Assembly (NCBI GenBank): GCA_016550425.1
Contig: JABXGS010000164.1
Location: 1 to 57,377, forward strand
Origin: an archaeon
GTDB taxonomy: Archaea; Asgardarchaeota; Hermodarchaeia; Hermodarchaeales; Hermodarchaeaceae
DNA length: 57,377 nt
Direction: 5' to 3'
Part shown: positions 56,439 through 57,377 of the stretch, one piece after another
Position numbering within the stretch: position 1 is the stretch's first letter
Layout: each line of letters opens with the position of its first letter
Notes under the pieces: model-generated
Told to the model about the DNA's origin: nothing
Databases searched by the model: none
Seen by the model: the letters and a program-made list of their open reading frames with translations, nothing else
Translations under genes and position numbers: made by a program

Positions 56439-56813
56439 ATGGATAACATGGATATCGGAAAGCTCCTAACGCGAATCGGTGCAATTCTCATCATTATTGC
56501 AGGATTTGTACAAATCGGTGAATATGCATTCTATAATGTGCTTGATCTGCTGAACTATGGTCAGCTTTACATCTACCCGATGGCGACGCTAATTGCTGGC
56601 GTCGTTGCTGTCATTTTTGGCTTCTTGGTCCTGTTCTTTTATCTTCGCATGGTTGATCAGAATCGGATTAATGCGGCCATTCTCATTCTCATCTTCAGTA
56701 TCATTGGAGCCGTGTTTGCCTTTGAATGGGGAATCATAGGTGGCCCTGGGGCTGTTCTCTGTTTAGTGGGAGCTATTCTATTCTTTATCGAACCTGAAAC
56801 AGGAGGAGCATAA
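56439..56813 (+). CDS. Small four-helix membrane protein
   Basis: A 124-residue protein with helices at about 12-30, 45-67, 78-96 and 98-115, no recognised domain. ATG 56439 chosen for GGTGG upstream; the frame opens at GTG 56427. Its stop lies inside the hairpin terminator that follows. Confidence 0.7.
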   Translation: MDNMDIGKLLTRIGAILIIIAGFVQIGEYAFYNVLDLLNYGQLYIYPMATLIAGVVAVIFGFLVLFFYLRMVDQNRINAAILILIFSIIGAVFAFEWGIIGGPGAVLCLVGAILFFIEPETGGA

Positions 56814-56834
56814 GCTCCTTCCTCCAATTTTTTA
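56803..56834 (+). terminator. Terminator at the end of the small membrane protein gene
   Basis: GGAGC-ATAA-GCTCC (56805-56818), embedded in a longer GGAGG/CCTCC stem, followed by AATTTTTT. The stop codon TAA is in the loop region. Confidence 0.65.
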
Positions 56835-56874
56835 TAGTCCGAAAGAAGTTCCAATTAGTTGAGGCTAATCGCTC

Positions 56875-57377
56875 GTGAATTACCATCTAATCCTCACCCG
56901 GAAATGCAATTTGAATTGTCGGTATTGTCACGGCGGTGAAGAATCCGGGTCTGATACCGAAATTCAATACACTCTTGATGATCTAGCCAGGTTTCTCGAA
57001 GAGGATTCGGATCTTCAATTGATGTTTTATGGCGGAGAGCCTACGCTGCGGATTCCCCTGATGACTGAGATTATGAGTCGGTTTCATCGAGCCCGATACA
57101 TGCTGCAAACCAATGGCCTGCTCTTGCACCATATTCCTGTGAGTTATTTGTACCGATTCCATTCAATTCTTGTCTCCATTGATGGAGATAAGGATGTAAC
57201 AGATGGATATCGATCACAGGGCGTATACGATCAAGTGATTGAAAATGTACGCTGGCTGTACCAGCAAGGATACCAAGGAGATATCGTGGCCCGGATGACT
57301 GCGTCCGAACAGAGTGACATCTATCGCGATGTGCAACACCTCCTTAATCTGAGGAGCCCCCGGTTTCAGCATGTGCA
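56875..57377 (+). CDS. Radical SAM protein, truncated by the window edge
   Basis: From GTG 56875, 167 codons are visible and the gene runs off the right edge. It begins NYHLILTRKCNLNCRYCHGG, with the radical SAM CxxxCxxC at residues 11-18, followed by LQLMFYGGEPTLR (GGEP motif), QTNGLLL and ILVSIDGDKDVTDGYR. These are typical of SPASM-type peptide-modifying radical SAM enzymes, perhaps the AF1577-like group (from memory). GAGG is 10 bases upstream. No candidate precursor peptide is seen before it. Confidence 0.85.
   Translation, partial: MNYHLILTRKCNLNCRYCHGGEESGSDTEIQYTLDDLARFLEEDSDLQLMFYGGEPTLRIPLMTEIMSRFHRARYMLQTNGLLLHHIPVSYLYRFHSILVSIDGDKDVTDGYRSQGVYDQVIENVRWLYQQGYQGDIVARMTASEQSDIYRDVQHLLNLRSPRFQHV

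Overview
The window looks like a chromosomal segment of an archaeon, possibly an Asgard-type lineage (inference). Support: short TATA-like boxes upstream of genes, an archaeal winged-helix regulator, two F420-type luciferase-like oxidoreductases, surface proteins held by one C-terminal membrane helix, a leucine-rich-repeat protein with IDLxPL units, and several proteins resembling eukaryotic families (cytosine deaminase of the yeast FCY1 type, SERCA/PMR1-like Ca2+ ATPase, TMEM165/GDT1, FLVCR-like MFS, FAM173-like methyltransferase). Bacterial-type cold-shock proteins are also present. I saw no rRNA, tRNA, CRISPR array, insertion sequence or origin.

Layout. 0-5.6 kb: end of an unidentified gene, an LRR protein, a small charged protein, a CspA-type gene, a hemerythrin-like protein, and a membrane protein divergent from a TetR regulator that shares paired operators with it. 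5.6-11.7 kb: a complete five-gene oligopeptide ABC transporter operon. 12-23 kb: a dead copy of a 101-aa gene, a methyltransferase, a QueG-like iron-sulfur protein, a NikR-like regulator divergent from a Zn/Cd-type P1B ATPase, two LLM oxidoreductases, a Ca2+-type ATPase and a zinc-ribbon membrane protein. 23-30 kb: an ABC exporter pair, a membrane protein plus wHTH pair, a CBS protein, an FTR1 iron permease behind a DtxR-type operator, and an AlkD-like protein. 30-45 kb: a secreted purple-acid-phosphatase-like enzyme, a B12-radical-SAM protein with an uncharacterised partner, a cysteine-synthase-like enzyme, the intact 101-aa gene, a seven-repeat propeller, proline racemase, MFS, PiT, GDT1-like and cytosine deaminase. 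45-57 kb: MscS, a two-gene complex-I/hydrogenase-like module (NuoC, then one NuoI-NuoB-NuoD fusion) behind DtxR-like boxes, acetyltransferases, two more Csp genes, TPR, DinB with an OB-like protein and an ATP-cone nuclease, and a radical SAM gene cut by the window edge.

Two things stand out. First, a family of short intergenic elements (box TTCGAAGACATACATGC, then often a hairpin with arms GATGTGAAA and TTTCACATC) recurs about 20 times in non-coding gaps, always in the same strand orientation whatever the flanking gene directions. Second, the NuoI-B-D fusion keeps exactly one cysteine of each of the two [NiFe]-binding CxxC motifs, the other being Asp, which makes it look intermediate between group 4 hydrogenases and complex I. 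Iron-type operators of the same design sit in front of this module and of the iron permease, suggesting co-regulation. Three cold-shock genes share a promoter, and two of them also share a structured leader.
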